Made by a program: the position numbers and the translations under genes. A stretch of DNA of 64,000 nucleotides, from positions 1,770,485 to 1,834,484 of the forward strand of contig NZ_LS483411.1 of assembly GCF_900475755.1 (NCBI RefSeq). The letters are read 5' to 3'. Source of the stretch: Haemophilus influenzae. GTDB taxonomy: Bacteria > Pseudomonadota > Gammaproteobacteria > Enterobacterales > Pasteurellaceae. The first letter of the stretch is position 1. The number at the start of each line of letters is the position of its first letter. Shown here in pieces: positions 28,305-36,373 of this stretch. The notes below the pieces were generated by a model. It was not told where the DNA came from, made no database searches, and saw only the letters and a list, made by a program, of their open reading frames with translations.

Positions 28305-29144
28305 ATGAATACAGGATTATATGAACTGCCACTAGTATTTTTTACAGTTTTGGCACAAAGTGCGGTCGGTGCTTGGCTTGTTTTCACATTTGTACTATTA
28401 AATGAGAAAAATACAAAAAGTCGCACTTATATTCATAAAGTAATGTTTGTGATTTTGGCTTTGCTAGGTATTGGATTTATTGCTTCCATTATGCATCTTG
28501 GCTTACCTATACGTGCATTTAATTCACTTAATAGAGTCGGCTCATCAATGATGAGTAATGAAATTGCCACTGGTGCAATATTTTTCGCATTAGCAGGTTT
28601 CTACTGGCTGATTGCAATTTTAGGTAAAATGCCAGCTTCACTTGGAAATGTATGGCGAATTGTGACCGCCCTTATCGGCATACTATTTATGTATGTAATG
28701 AATCAGGTTTACCATATTACAAGCATACCAACTTGGAATAATGCATTAACCTCTTGGTCATTCTATCTTACCGTTGTATTAGGTGGATTAACATTGAGCT
28801 ATGCGTTATTAATCCCTAATAAACAACGTGAATATCAGCTTCAGCGTCTGCCAAGTTTATTTGCCATTGGAGTATTATTGGTCGCAATAGTCGCCATATA
28901 TCAAGGCTTCAATTTACACAATATTCACAGTGCTATTCAAAATGCCGCTGACCTCGTACCAAATTATGCCATAATGACCGTAACTCGCTTATGTTTACTT
29001 TCCATTGTAGCTTTCCTCTTATTCCGAGTGAAAAACATAGGACTATTAGGTATTTCCGTTCTATTAACGTTAGTAGCTGAAGGCATCGGTCGCGTATTAT
29101 TTTATGGATTACATATGACTTACGGTATGGCGATTGGTGGTTAA
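28305..29144 (+). CDS. dmsC: DmsC, membrane anchor and quinol-oxidising subunit of DMSO reductase (279 aa)
   Basis: Eight hydrophobic segments make a DmsC/NrfD-like integral membrane protein that anchors DmsAB and takes electrons from menaquinol. Full length (E. coli DmsC is about 287). An uptake core lies within the first 60 bases (near 28362). A strong terminator follows. Confidence 0.93.
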   Translation: MNTGLYELPLVFFTVLAQSAVGAWLVFTFVLLNEKNTKSRTYIHKVMFVILALLGIGFIASIMHLGLPIRAFNSLNRVGSSMMSNEIATGAIFFALAGFYWLIAILGKMPASLGNVWRIVTALIGILFMYVMNQVYHITSIPTWNNALTSWSFYLTVVLGGLTLSYALLIPNKQREYQLQRLPSLFAIGVLLVAIVAIYQGFNLHNIHSAIQNAADLVPNYAIMTVTRLCLLSIVAFLLFRVKNIGLLGISVLLTLVAEGIGRVLFYGLHMTYGMAIGG

Positions 29145-29150
29145 ATTATG

Positions 29151-29181
29151 TTGAGGCGTATAGCATACGCCTCAATTTTTA
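29151..29181 (+). terminator. Terminator after dmsABC
   Basis: A perfect 11-base stem (TTGAGGCGTAT / ATACGCCTCAA) with a 3-base loop is followed by five Ts. It separates dmsABC from the dmsD-ferredoxin pair, which probably receives read-through or has its own promoter in the next 75 bases. Confidence 0.85.
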
Positions 29182-29255
29182 GAAACGTTAATTAGTAATA
29201 TTTAACCAACCCTCATATCCCCATTCACTAATGACAAATTGTTTTCGGAGATACT

Positions 29256-29867
29256 ATGCAAAATACTCTTCAACAAATTTCTATTTATGGGCGTTTACTC
29301 GGTGCAGTATTTTACTATGAGCCTAATGATGCACGACTTACTGATATTTTGACATTCTTTCGCCAACCAAATTGGATGCAGGAATGGGAAATTTCATTTG
29401 ATGTAAAAACACATAAAAAAATCACCGCACTTATTGAAAAAGGGCTGCAACAAAATATCACTGAACAATATCAGTATTTATTTATTGGTCCAAATGAATT
29501 ACCTACGCCACCTTGGGGATCCGTATATCTTGATCCTGAATGTGTTATTTTTGGTAATTCTCTCTTAGCATTACGCGATTTCTTACAACAACATCAAATC
29601 GCATTTCAAACACAACAAGATGAACCAGAAGATCATATTGGCTTAATGCTAATGCTTGCTGCATATTTAGCAGAAAATCGACCGCACTTATTAATCGAAT
29701 TTCTACGTGAACACTTCTTAACTTGGGCGTATCATTTCCTTGAACAACTAAGCAAAATAGAAAATTCTGATTTTTATCAAGCTCTTGCATTACTTACCCT
29801 AAAAACTTTACAACAATGGCAAGTAGATTTACATATTAATATACCGACAGTAAGATTTTATCGATAA
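29256..29867 (+). CDS. dmsD: DmsD/TorD-family redox-enzyme maturation chaperone (203 aa)
   Basis: An all-helical protein with the TorD/DmsD core motif region YQYLFIGPNELPTPPWGSVYLD (split over about residues 71-92) and the EPEDHIGLMLMLAAYL helix. The family binds the Tat signal of DmsA and guides cofactor insertion before export. The context, directly after dmsABC, supports this. Its stop overlaps the next start (TAATG). Confidence 0.9.
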   Translation: MQNTLQQISIYGRLLGAVFYYEPNDARLTDILTFFRQPNWMQEWEISFDVKTHKKITALIEKGLQQNITEQYQYLFIGPNELPTPPWGSVYLDPECVIFGNSLLALRDFLQQHQIAFQTQQDEPEDHIGLMLMLAAYLAENRPHLLIEFLREHFLTWAYHFLEQLSKIENSDFYQALALLTLKTLQQWQVDLHINIPTVRFYR

Positions 29868-30367
29868 TGAAAAACGAAGCCTATTATCAGGCTTATTTAA
29901 GCCACCATCACATTTCTCGTAGAGGACTATTGCGTCATGTATTTCCAGCTACAAAATCAACAATGGAAAAAACGCAATCTCGTCCTCCCTTTTCAGCACG
30001 AGAAGATTTATTTTCCGCCGTCTGCAATGGTTGTGGGGAATGCGCTTCAGCTTGCCCTAATGGTTTAATTCAACTAAAACAGCAACAAGCCACCCTTGAA
30101 ATTGACTACGCACCTTGTGATTTGTGTGGTAAATGCGCAGAAGTTTGTCCGACAAATGCACTACATCCTAATTTTCCAGCGGATACATTACTTCGTCCAC
30201 AATTTTCCTCAGCCTGTTTAATCCTACAAAATCAAACCTGTCCAGACTGCCAAACCGCTTGCCCACAACAAGCAATCTCCAGCACTTTAGAGATTGATAA
30301 TGAACGTTGCAATGGATGCGGAGAATGTAAAATTACCTGTTTTGTCGCAGCCATTACACTTAAATAA
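29867..30367 (+). CDS. NapF-like ferredoxin-type protein (166 aa)
   Basis: Three Cys-rich iron-sulfur sites: CNGCGECASACP (about residue 51), CDLCGKCAEVCP (about 84), and CNGCGECKITC (about 145). A further Cys group, CPDCQTACP (about 124), lies between. The N-terminal ISRRGLLRHVF resembles NapF, a cytoplasmic protein that helps mature periplasmic molybdoenzymes. Coupled to dmsD, so here it may serve DMSO reductase assembly. I would not call it napF outright because no nap genes are near. Confidence 0.8.
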   Translation: MKNEAYYQAYLSHHHISRRGLLRHVFPATKSTMEKTQSRPPFSAREDLFSAVCNGCGECASACPNGLIQLKQQQATLEIDYAPCDLCGKCAEVCPTNALHPNFPADTLLRPQFSSACLILQNQTCPDCQTACPQQAISSTLEIDNERCNGCGECKITCFVAAITLK

Positions 30368-30473
30368 AAAACCTTAATTTTCCACCGCACTTTCCTTCTA
30401 ACATTTGACACCCCTAGCCCTTACACCTATTATTCCGTAGTTATTTATTTAAGATTTACGGAACAAAATAATT

Positions 30474-32340
30474 ATGGTGAATAAAACCGCTCAACTTAAA
30501 CAAGCTCTAGAAAATCGCATTCTCATTTTAGACGGTGCGATGGGGACGATGATCCAAAAATATAAACTGACCTAAGCCGATTTTAGAGGCGAGAAGTTTA
30601 AGAAAAGTGCGGTCGATTCTGTCGCAGAATGGTGCACTTGGCCAGTGGGAGAACTTTTAAAACACGCCCTTGTGAAAGGGATTACCACTTGCCAAACATT
30701 ACCAAGCCCACTAGATGTGATTGAAGGCCCGTTGATGGCTGGCATGGACGTAGTCGGCGATTTATTCGGCGATGGTAAAATGTTCCTGCCGCAAGTGGTA
30801 AAATCGGCGCGCGTGATGAAACAATCTGTGGCGTATTTAGAGCCATTTATCAACGCCACCAAACAAAAAGGTTCCAGCAACGGTAAAGTGGTGATTGCAA
30901 CCGTAAAAGGCGACGTGCTCGATATCGGTAAAAACATCGTAAGCGTGGTAATGCAATGTAATAACTTTGAAGTGATTGACTTGGGCGTCATGGTGCCGGC
31001 GGACAAAATCATTCAAACTGCTATTGATGAAAAAGCGGATATCATCGCATTAAGTGGCTTGATTACCCCCTTCTTTAGATGAGATGGAATACTTCTTAGG
31101 CGAGATGACCCGTTTAGGCTTGAAGCTGCCTGTGATGATTGGCGGTGCTATCACCTCTAAAGAACATACGGCAATTAAACTTTATCCAAAATATAAAGAA
31201 CACGGCGTATTTTATACCTCAAATGCCTCCCGTGCGGTAACGGTGTGTGCGACATTGATGAACCCAGAAAGCCGTGCGGCATTATGGGAACAATTTAAAA
31301 AGGATTACGAGAAAATCCAACAATCTTTTGCAAATAGTAAACCGCTACGTGAACAGCTTAGCATTGAAGAAGCACGTGCAAATCTCTTTGATGGCTTTAG
31401 TGGTGAATGGGCAGATTACGTGCCACCAACGCCAAAACAAACGGGCATTGTGGAATTTAAAAACGTACCAATTGCCGAGTTGCGCAAATTTATCGACTGG
31501 TCGCCATTCTTCCGTATTTGGGGCTTGATGGGCGGCTATCCGGATGCCTTTGATTATCCTGAAGGTGGCGAAGAAGCACGCAAAGTGTGGAACGATGCAC
31601 AAGTGGTTTTAGATGAATTAGAACAAAACCACAAACTCAACCCAAGCGGCATTTTAGGCATTTTCCCTGCGGAACGCGTGGGCGATGATATGGTGCTATT
31701 CTCTGATGAAGAACGCACACAAACCATTGGCACCGCTTACGGCTTACGCCAACAAACGGAACGTGGCAAAAACAGCAAAAGCCCATTTAACTTCTGCTTA
31801 AGTGATTTCATTGCTGATCGTGAAAGCGGCAAAAAAGACTGGTTCGGCATGTTTACTGTTTGCGCTGGTATTGAAGAAATGGCGTTAGTGGAAGGCTATA
31901 AAGCGGCAGGCGATGACTACAACGCTATCTTGCTACAAGCCGTAGGCGATCGCCTCGCTGAAGCCATGGCAGAATACCTGCACTTTGAGCTTCGCACCCG
32001 CATTTGGGGCTACACGCAAGAAGAATTTGACAACCAAGGGTTAATTAATGAAAATTATGTTGGCATCCGACCTGCACCGGGTTATCCAAGCTGGCCGGAA
32101 CACACGGAAAAAGCCCTGATTTGGGATTTATTAGAAGTCGAACAATGCATCGGCATGAAACTCACCGAAAGCTACGCCATGTGGTCGGCAGCTTCCGTCT
32201 GCGGTTGGTACTTCACCCACCCTGCAAGTAACTATTTCACCTTAGGTTGCATTGATGAAGACCAAGCTCAAGATTATGCCAAACGTAAAGGTTGGGATGA
32301 GAGAGAGATGATGAAATGGTTGGGTGTGGCGATGAAGTAA
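30474..32340 (+). pseudogene. metH: metH, cobalamin-dependent methionine synthase, multiply broken
   Basis: The ATG at 30474 begins LKQALENRILILDGAMGTMI, the start of the homocysteine domain. Codon 34 is TAA (30573) where the family has Glu. A few codons later the sequence jumps to the B12-cap domain ([20 protein letters not shown]), so about 600 codons covering the homocysteine and folate domains are gone. A short further gap follows GITT. The cobalamin motif DxHxxG reads GDVLDIG: the B12-ligating His is Leu. A frameshift near 31070 (LITPFFR, stop) follows. From 31084 the cap of the AdoMet reactivation domain is intact, with RPAPGYPSWPEHTEK. An uptake core (30605-30613) sits in the large deletion junction. 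Confidence 0.92.
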
Positions 32341-32368
32341 ATAAAGCTTTTCTCATACTATCTTTAGA

Positions 32369-32549
32369 ATTATAATGACTAAGCTAATTACGCGTTTTGG
32401 TAGAAAATTCTATCTATTGTCGGGCGAATCGCCAGACTGAATATTAATTGTTTCCAATTGTGGCGAGATAAAGGAAAAATTTCCGCCCGCCTCGCTACAC
32501 GGAAATTTTTCCTTTATCTCGCTCATTTAGGTAGTTAGTGCAATAAAAT
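32369..32549 (+). ncRNA. Retron msr-msd non-coding RNA
   Basis: The layout matches retrons. The a1 strand (32369-32382, ATTATAATGACTAA) is followed at once by GC, with G32383 as the candidate branching guanosine. Next come two msr hairpins (TAGAAAATTCTA at 32401-32412 and GTC-GGCGA-TCGCC-GAC at 32419-32437). The msd is a perfect 23-base inverted repeat (32463-32485 with 32500-32522, 14-base loop). The a2 strand (32535-32549) pairs with 12 of 14 a1 positions with one bulge. It lies upstream of an Ec86-type effector and reverse transcriptase. The exact msDNA ends cannot be read from sequence. The a2 strand covers the effector's start codon. Confidence 0.8.
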
Positions 32550-33507
32550 GCAAAATCTTAAAAAATATTTTTTTGAGTTAATTGATCCTAATAAAACCCA
32601 GATAAAATACAAATTACCTTTTATCTGGGTTTTTGGTTCTGGAGCTGAATCCATAAAAAGAATAGAGTAAATCAAAGATCCATTGAGCCCTACTCATGAA
32701 AATTTTCGCCCTTATAATGAAATCACTTCATTTCGAGCAGGTTTTATACAATGGAGTAAGACTATTAGTCATGATATCGTTGATAATCTAACTGTTCCTG
32801 AATCCTATCCGCAATGGTTAAATTTTAATAAATACTCAAATTTAGTTGATTTTGAACTGGACATTGCTTCTATATCCCAAGGTGTAATAATCTTTTCTGA
32901 AAGTATTGGTGCCCATACAGAAATTGGAATGTTTTCTAATATTACAGAGTTACATAAAAATATATTAATCATAGCTCCTGAAAAATATATCAAGGATGAT
33001 AATTCTAGTTTTTTTAATTATGGAGCCATAAGGAAAATTAGAGAAAATGAATTATCTGAAGAACTAACAAATATCTGGAGTTTAGAAGATGAATTTATTC
33101 ATTCATACACTCCTGAACAACTAAATAGATTATTTAAAGAAATCTCAGATCATTTTCTGAATATAATCACTGATGCTGGCAATCCAAATACTAAACTTAA
33201 TTGTAATAACAGACATCATAGAATTCTACTACTTTTAGATCTTATTGATTTATTCCCATCTAAAACAAAATCCTTCTACATAGATATTATCGAGGGATTT
33301 GGAATTAGTTTAAATACCAAAGAAATAACAAATATAATCACAATATTAGATTTACTGGAATTGATATCAATTAAAAACTCTGGAAATAATAAACTTTATA
33401 GTATAGCTATAAAAGACTATGTTAGTTGTATTAATTATCAGGCAAACAAACCAAAAAGGTTTGAAAGATCATCATTCAAAATAGAAATTAGTGGAAAAAA
33501 ATGTTAA
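32548..33507 (+). pseudogene. Retron effector: nucleoside 2-deoxyribosyltransferase-like + winged helix, with in-frame stop at codon 41
   Basis: From the ATG at 32548 the frame reads MQNLKKYFFELIDPNKTQIK and a Rossmann-like strand LPFIWVFGSGAE, then meets TAA at 32668-32670. The same frame continues without another stop to 33507. After the stop are ASISQGVIIFSESIGAHTEIG and SSFFNYGAIRKIREN, which resemble the retron Ec86 effector (ILFPESPGSFTELG, SFINYGPVRLLR). The C-terminal ~120 residues look like a winged-helix domain. The full product would be 319 residues. The rest could only be made by read-through or from a TTG at 32683 that has no ribosome site. Without its N-terminal strand it should be inactive. 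In Ec86 this protein is the toxin. Confidence 0.8.
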
Positions 33508-34403
33508 TTAATGATTTAAAAGAAAAATTCTCATTGAATGAGAAAGAAATTTTAAGTTTTATAAACTCTTCACCTAGTCGTTATAAATCATATAATATAA
33601 AAAAGCGTCATGGTGGGACTAGAGAAATAGCAGAACCTACCAGAAGCCTAAAAATATTACAATCCTGGGCTCTAAACAAATACTTATCTAAATATAAAAT
33701 TCATCCATCAGCAATAGCTTATGTTAAAAATAAAAATATAAAAGATTTTGTCTTACCACATTCAAATAACAAATATTTATTAAAAATAGATTTCAAAAAT
33801 TTTTTTAACTCTATTAAGGGTATTGATTTTTTACATTTTCTAGAAGATAAAAAAAGTGATTTATCAAATGAAGAAAGACATTTATTAACAAATATATTTT
33901 TTTGCAAAAATAAAACCTCTGAGAGCAAAGAACTTTATCTATCAATTGGTGCACCATCATCTCCCTTTATATCGAATATTATTATGATTGACTTTGATGA
34001 TCAAATCTCTCAACTTTGTGCAAATATAGGCGTTACCTATACAAGATATGCTGATGATCTCGCTTTCTCCACAAACAATCCAAACATCCTTGATGAATTG
34101 CTAGAAGAAATAGAAATAATCTGCAAAAATTTAAATTACCCAAAAAAATTAGAAATAAATTCTGAAAAAACAGTTTTCACATCACGTAAACACAATAGAA
34201 CATTAACCGGATTAGTAATTTCTAATGATGGAAAAATAAGCATTGGAAGAGAGAAAAAGAGAAAATTAAGAGTTATTGCTCATAAAGCAAGTTTAAGATT
34301 GTTAGATCAGGAAAGTTTAGATAAATTTAAAGGTACTTTAGCTTTTTTATTAAGCATTGACCCTGATTTCTCGAACTATTTAAAACAAAAAGCTAATATT
34401 TAA
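33501..34403 (+). CDS. Retron reverse transcriptase (300 aa)
   Basis: Retron-type RT with IKKRHGGTREIAEPTRSLK (RT0/1), LLKIDFKNFFNSI (catalytic Asp, about residue 97), SIGAPSSPFISNIIM (RT4), the catalytic TRYADDLAFS (YADD, about 182), and the thumb region LTGLVISNDGKISIGREKKR (VTG-like and primer-grip signals, about 234). Full length for a retron RT and apparently intact. It reverse-transcribes the msd RNA into msDNA from the branching G. It overlaps the effector end by 7 bases, so the operon is RNA-effector-RT as in Ec86. Very AT-rich, unlike core genes. Confidence 0.93.
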   Translation: MLINDLKEKFSLNEKEILSFINSSPSRYKSYNIKKRHGGTREIAEPTRSLKILQSWALNKYLSKYKIHPSAIAYVKNKNIKDFVLPHSNNKYLLKIDFKNFFNSIKGIDFLHFLEDKKSDLSNEERHLLTNIFFCKNKTSESKELYLSIGAPSSPFISNIIMIDFDDQISQLCANIGVTYTRYADDLAFSTNNPNILDELLEEIEIICKNLNYPKKLEINSEKTVFTSRKHNRTLTGLVISNDGKISIGREKKRKLRVIAHKASLRLLDQESLDKFKGTLAFLLSIDPDFSNYLKQKANI

Positions 34404-34745
34404 TTCTCTTCCACCCTCCCTATGATGGCGCAAGCGTCCTCGCTTGTGCCTCTCATCTAAAAGTGCGGTCAGAAAATCCAACGGATTTTGAATATTAGAT
34501 CTGCCAACGGTTATGAATAAAATTTGCTATGTTTTTATTAAATAGCACCAGCGAGGACGCTGGCGCTATCTTTCTTTATCAGATCATCTCGGTTGTGCAC
34601 GCTTCCCAGCGTGTACCCTATTTCACTAAAAACACCTGAAAAACTGACCGCACTTTATTTACTTTTAGGACACGCATTAGAAAATGCATGCCTCCACAAA
34701 CATTAATCACAACAAGTGCGGTGAAAATTTTCAACGTTTTTGGAT
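34404..34745. other. 342-base gap without a gene, holding repeats and uptake sequences
   Basis: No open frame worth calling. It contains three short GC-rich hairpins (described separately) and uptake cores near 34461, 34653 and 34715. It separates the retron from the DUF4143 ATPase. Confidence 0.7.
34427..34617. repeat. Three REP-like palindromes with a shared core
   Basis: Hairpin 1 (34427-34450) has arms GGCGCAAGCG/CGCTTGTGCC around TCCT. Hairpin 2 (34544-34567) has arms AGCACCAGCG/CGCTGGCGCT around AGGA. Hairpin 3 (34591-34617) has arms GGTTGTGCACGCT/AGCGTGTACC around TCCC. All share a G/C-rich arm with GCG next to a 4-base loop and one offset mismatch. Units 1 and 2 read as inverses of each other, like a REP pair. 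Confidence 0.65.
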
Positions 34746-35948
34746 TTATTGCAACAACCAATCCACCACATAAATCACTTCAATCCCATCAATCTCTGTT
34801 TGTTCGTAATATTTTCCCGTAATTAAGATCTTTTTATAGTTATCTTTAATATGCAAAAGATTATCTGTTTCGTGGGTATTTTCAGGGATTTCAAAGGCGA
34901 CTTGCACATATAGAATTTCATCGGCTTTTCGGGCGATAAAATCAATTTCTTTGCTGTCGAGTTTGCCCACATCTACGCTATAACCTCGTCTTAGCAATTC
35001 AATAAAAACGATATTTTCTAAACGATTAGCATAATTTGCACCTTTTTTGCCGATAGCGTGTCGTCTTAACCCGTTATCCACAATAAAATATTTGGCATTG
35101 GTTTTTAAATAACCTTTTCCGCGAATATCATATTGTTTTGCTTTATAAAAAAGAAAGGCATTTTCTAACAAATCAAGATATTTGCTTATGGTGTGATTTG
35201 AAGTGGGAACACGTTCGGACTTGAGCGTGTTGCTAATTTTGCTTGGATTCACCAACTGCCCTACGTTATCCGCTAAAAAGAGAATTACACTTTTAAGAAT
35301 ATGCGTGTCTTTCACTCCAGCTCGGTGGGCAATATCATTTAGCACGATGGAATCAAAAATACCCGATAAAATCGTTTCTTTTAAAGGCTCATCAGCCATC
35401 ACAACACTGGGGAAACCGCCATATTTTTCATATTCCGAATAGAGTTTATCGACCAATCTTGATTGGCTATCCACATTTTTGGCGTGCAAAAATTCTTTGA
35501 AAGAAAGCGGGTAAATTTTGATTTCTACATACCGACCGCTTAACAGAGTCGCAAGCTCGCCAGAAAGCAAGTTGGCATTGGAACCTGTAATCACTATATC
35601 GGTGTTAAAACTTACGCGAAGCGCATTGACGATTTTTTGCCAACCTTCCACAAACTGAATTTCATCAATCAGAAAATAGATTTTCTCTTGAGAAGACGGC
35701 ATTTTTTCTTGAATAAGCTGTTGGAAGTCTTGAGCGTCTTTCACCCATTGATATTCAAAAGACTCAAAATTGAGGTAAAGAATATTTTCAGGAGAAATTC
35801 CTTGTTGTTGAAGGTAATCACGGTATTGCATGAGTAGCACTGATTTACCAGAACGACGAACACCAGAGATGACTTTGATAAAATCAGTATCTTTAAATTG
35901 AATCAGTTGCTGTAAATAATTTTCACGAGAGATCATAGTTTTACTCAT
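34746..35948 (-). CDS. AAA ATPase with DUF4143 C-terminal domain (400 aa)
   Basis: The N-terminal half is an AAA_14 ATPase: Walker A GVRRSGKSVLL (about residue 29) and Walker B IYFLIDEIQFVEGWQ (about 90). The C-terminal half is DUF4143, with a nuclease-like motif VDVGKLDSKEIDFIARK (about 341). These proteins are widespread and of unknown function. Some are suspected toxin or defence-type DNA enzymes, which is speculation. No Shine-Dalgarno is visible before the ATG at 35948. A 39-base periodic repeat begins right at the start codon. Confidence 0.85.
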   Translation of the reverse strand: MSKTMISRENYLQQLIQFKDTDFIKVISGVRRSGKSVLLMQYRDYLQQQGISPENILYLNFESFEYQWVKDAQDFQQLIQEKMPSSQEKIYFLIDEIQFVEGWQKIVNALRVSFNTDIVITGSNANLLSGELATLLSGRYVEIKIYPLSFKEFLHAKNVDSQSRLVDKLYSEYEKYGGFPSVVMADEPLKETILSGIFDSIVLNDIAHRAGVKDTHILKSVILFLADNVGQLVNPSKISNTLKSERVPTSNHTISKYLDLLENAFLFYKAKQYDIRGKGYLKTNAKYFIVDNGLRRHAIGKKGANYANRLENIVFIELLRRGYSVDVGKLDSKEIDFIARKADEILYVQVAFEIPENTHETDNLLHIKDNYKKILITGKYYEQTEIDGIEVIYVVDWLLQ

Positions 35949-35951
35949 TGG

Positions 35952-36068
35952 AAGTTAATTTCATATTTGTAAAAAGTGTACAAAAATTGGAAGTTAATTT
36001 CCATATTTTATTTTTTTGTGTGTGTTTGGAATTACATTTCCAGTTTTTATTGCATTTTTTAGTCTCAT
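35952..36068. repeat. Three 39-base repeat units upstream of the DUF4143 ATPase
   Basis: The near-palindrome GGAAnnnnnnTTCC recurs at 35952 (GGAAGTTAATTTCA), 35991 (GGAAGTTAATTTCC) and 36030 (GGAATTACATTTCC), each exactly 39 bases apart. Units 1 and 2 share about 20 bases at the start; the remainder of each unit differs. The first copy ends 3 bases from the ATPase start codon, so a bound protein would sit on its promoter and translation start. Confidence 0.65.
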
Positions 36069-36137
36069 TCCAATCCCTTGCACAGCCCCCAATTTTCTCT
36101 ATTATACGCACTTCTTATTTCTCGGAATTTTGTATTT

Positions 36138-36290
36138 ATGAATAAATTAAAGATGGCATTGCTTGTTGTTGTCCTTGTGAGTTTATTTGCTTGTACCACA
36201 ATACATCAGCCGAAAGAGACTGTTAAATCTCGATTTTTAAAGAATAATAGATTAAATAAGATTTCTATCATTAATATCTATACAACATAA
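36138..36290 (+). CDS. Small putative lipoprotein (50 aa)
   Basis: It starts MNKLKMALLVVVLVSLFAC, a lipoprotein signal with lipobox LFAC, followed by only about 30 residues. No recognisable domain. It could be a bacteriocin-lysis- or entericidin-like peptide or a gene remnant. It lies 83 bases before yafJ on the same strand and might share its promoter. Confidence 0.5.
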   Translation: MNKLKMALLVVVLVSLFACTTIHQPKETVKSRFLKNNRLNKISIINIYTT

Positions 36291-36373
36291 AAATTCATTA
36301 AATCTCTCTTGATATTCTCCCTATAATGGTGTTAAATCGCTCACATATTGTGAGGTTATATCTAATTAAAGTT

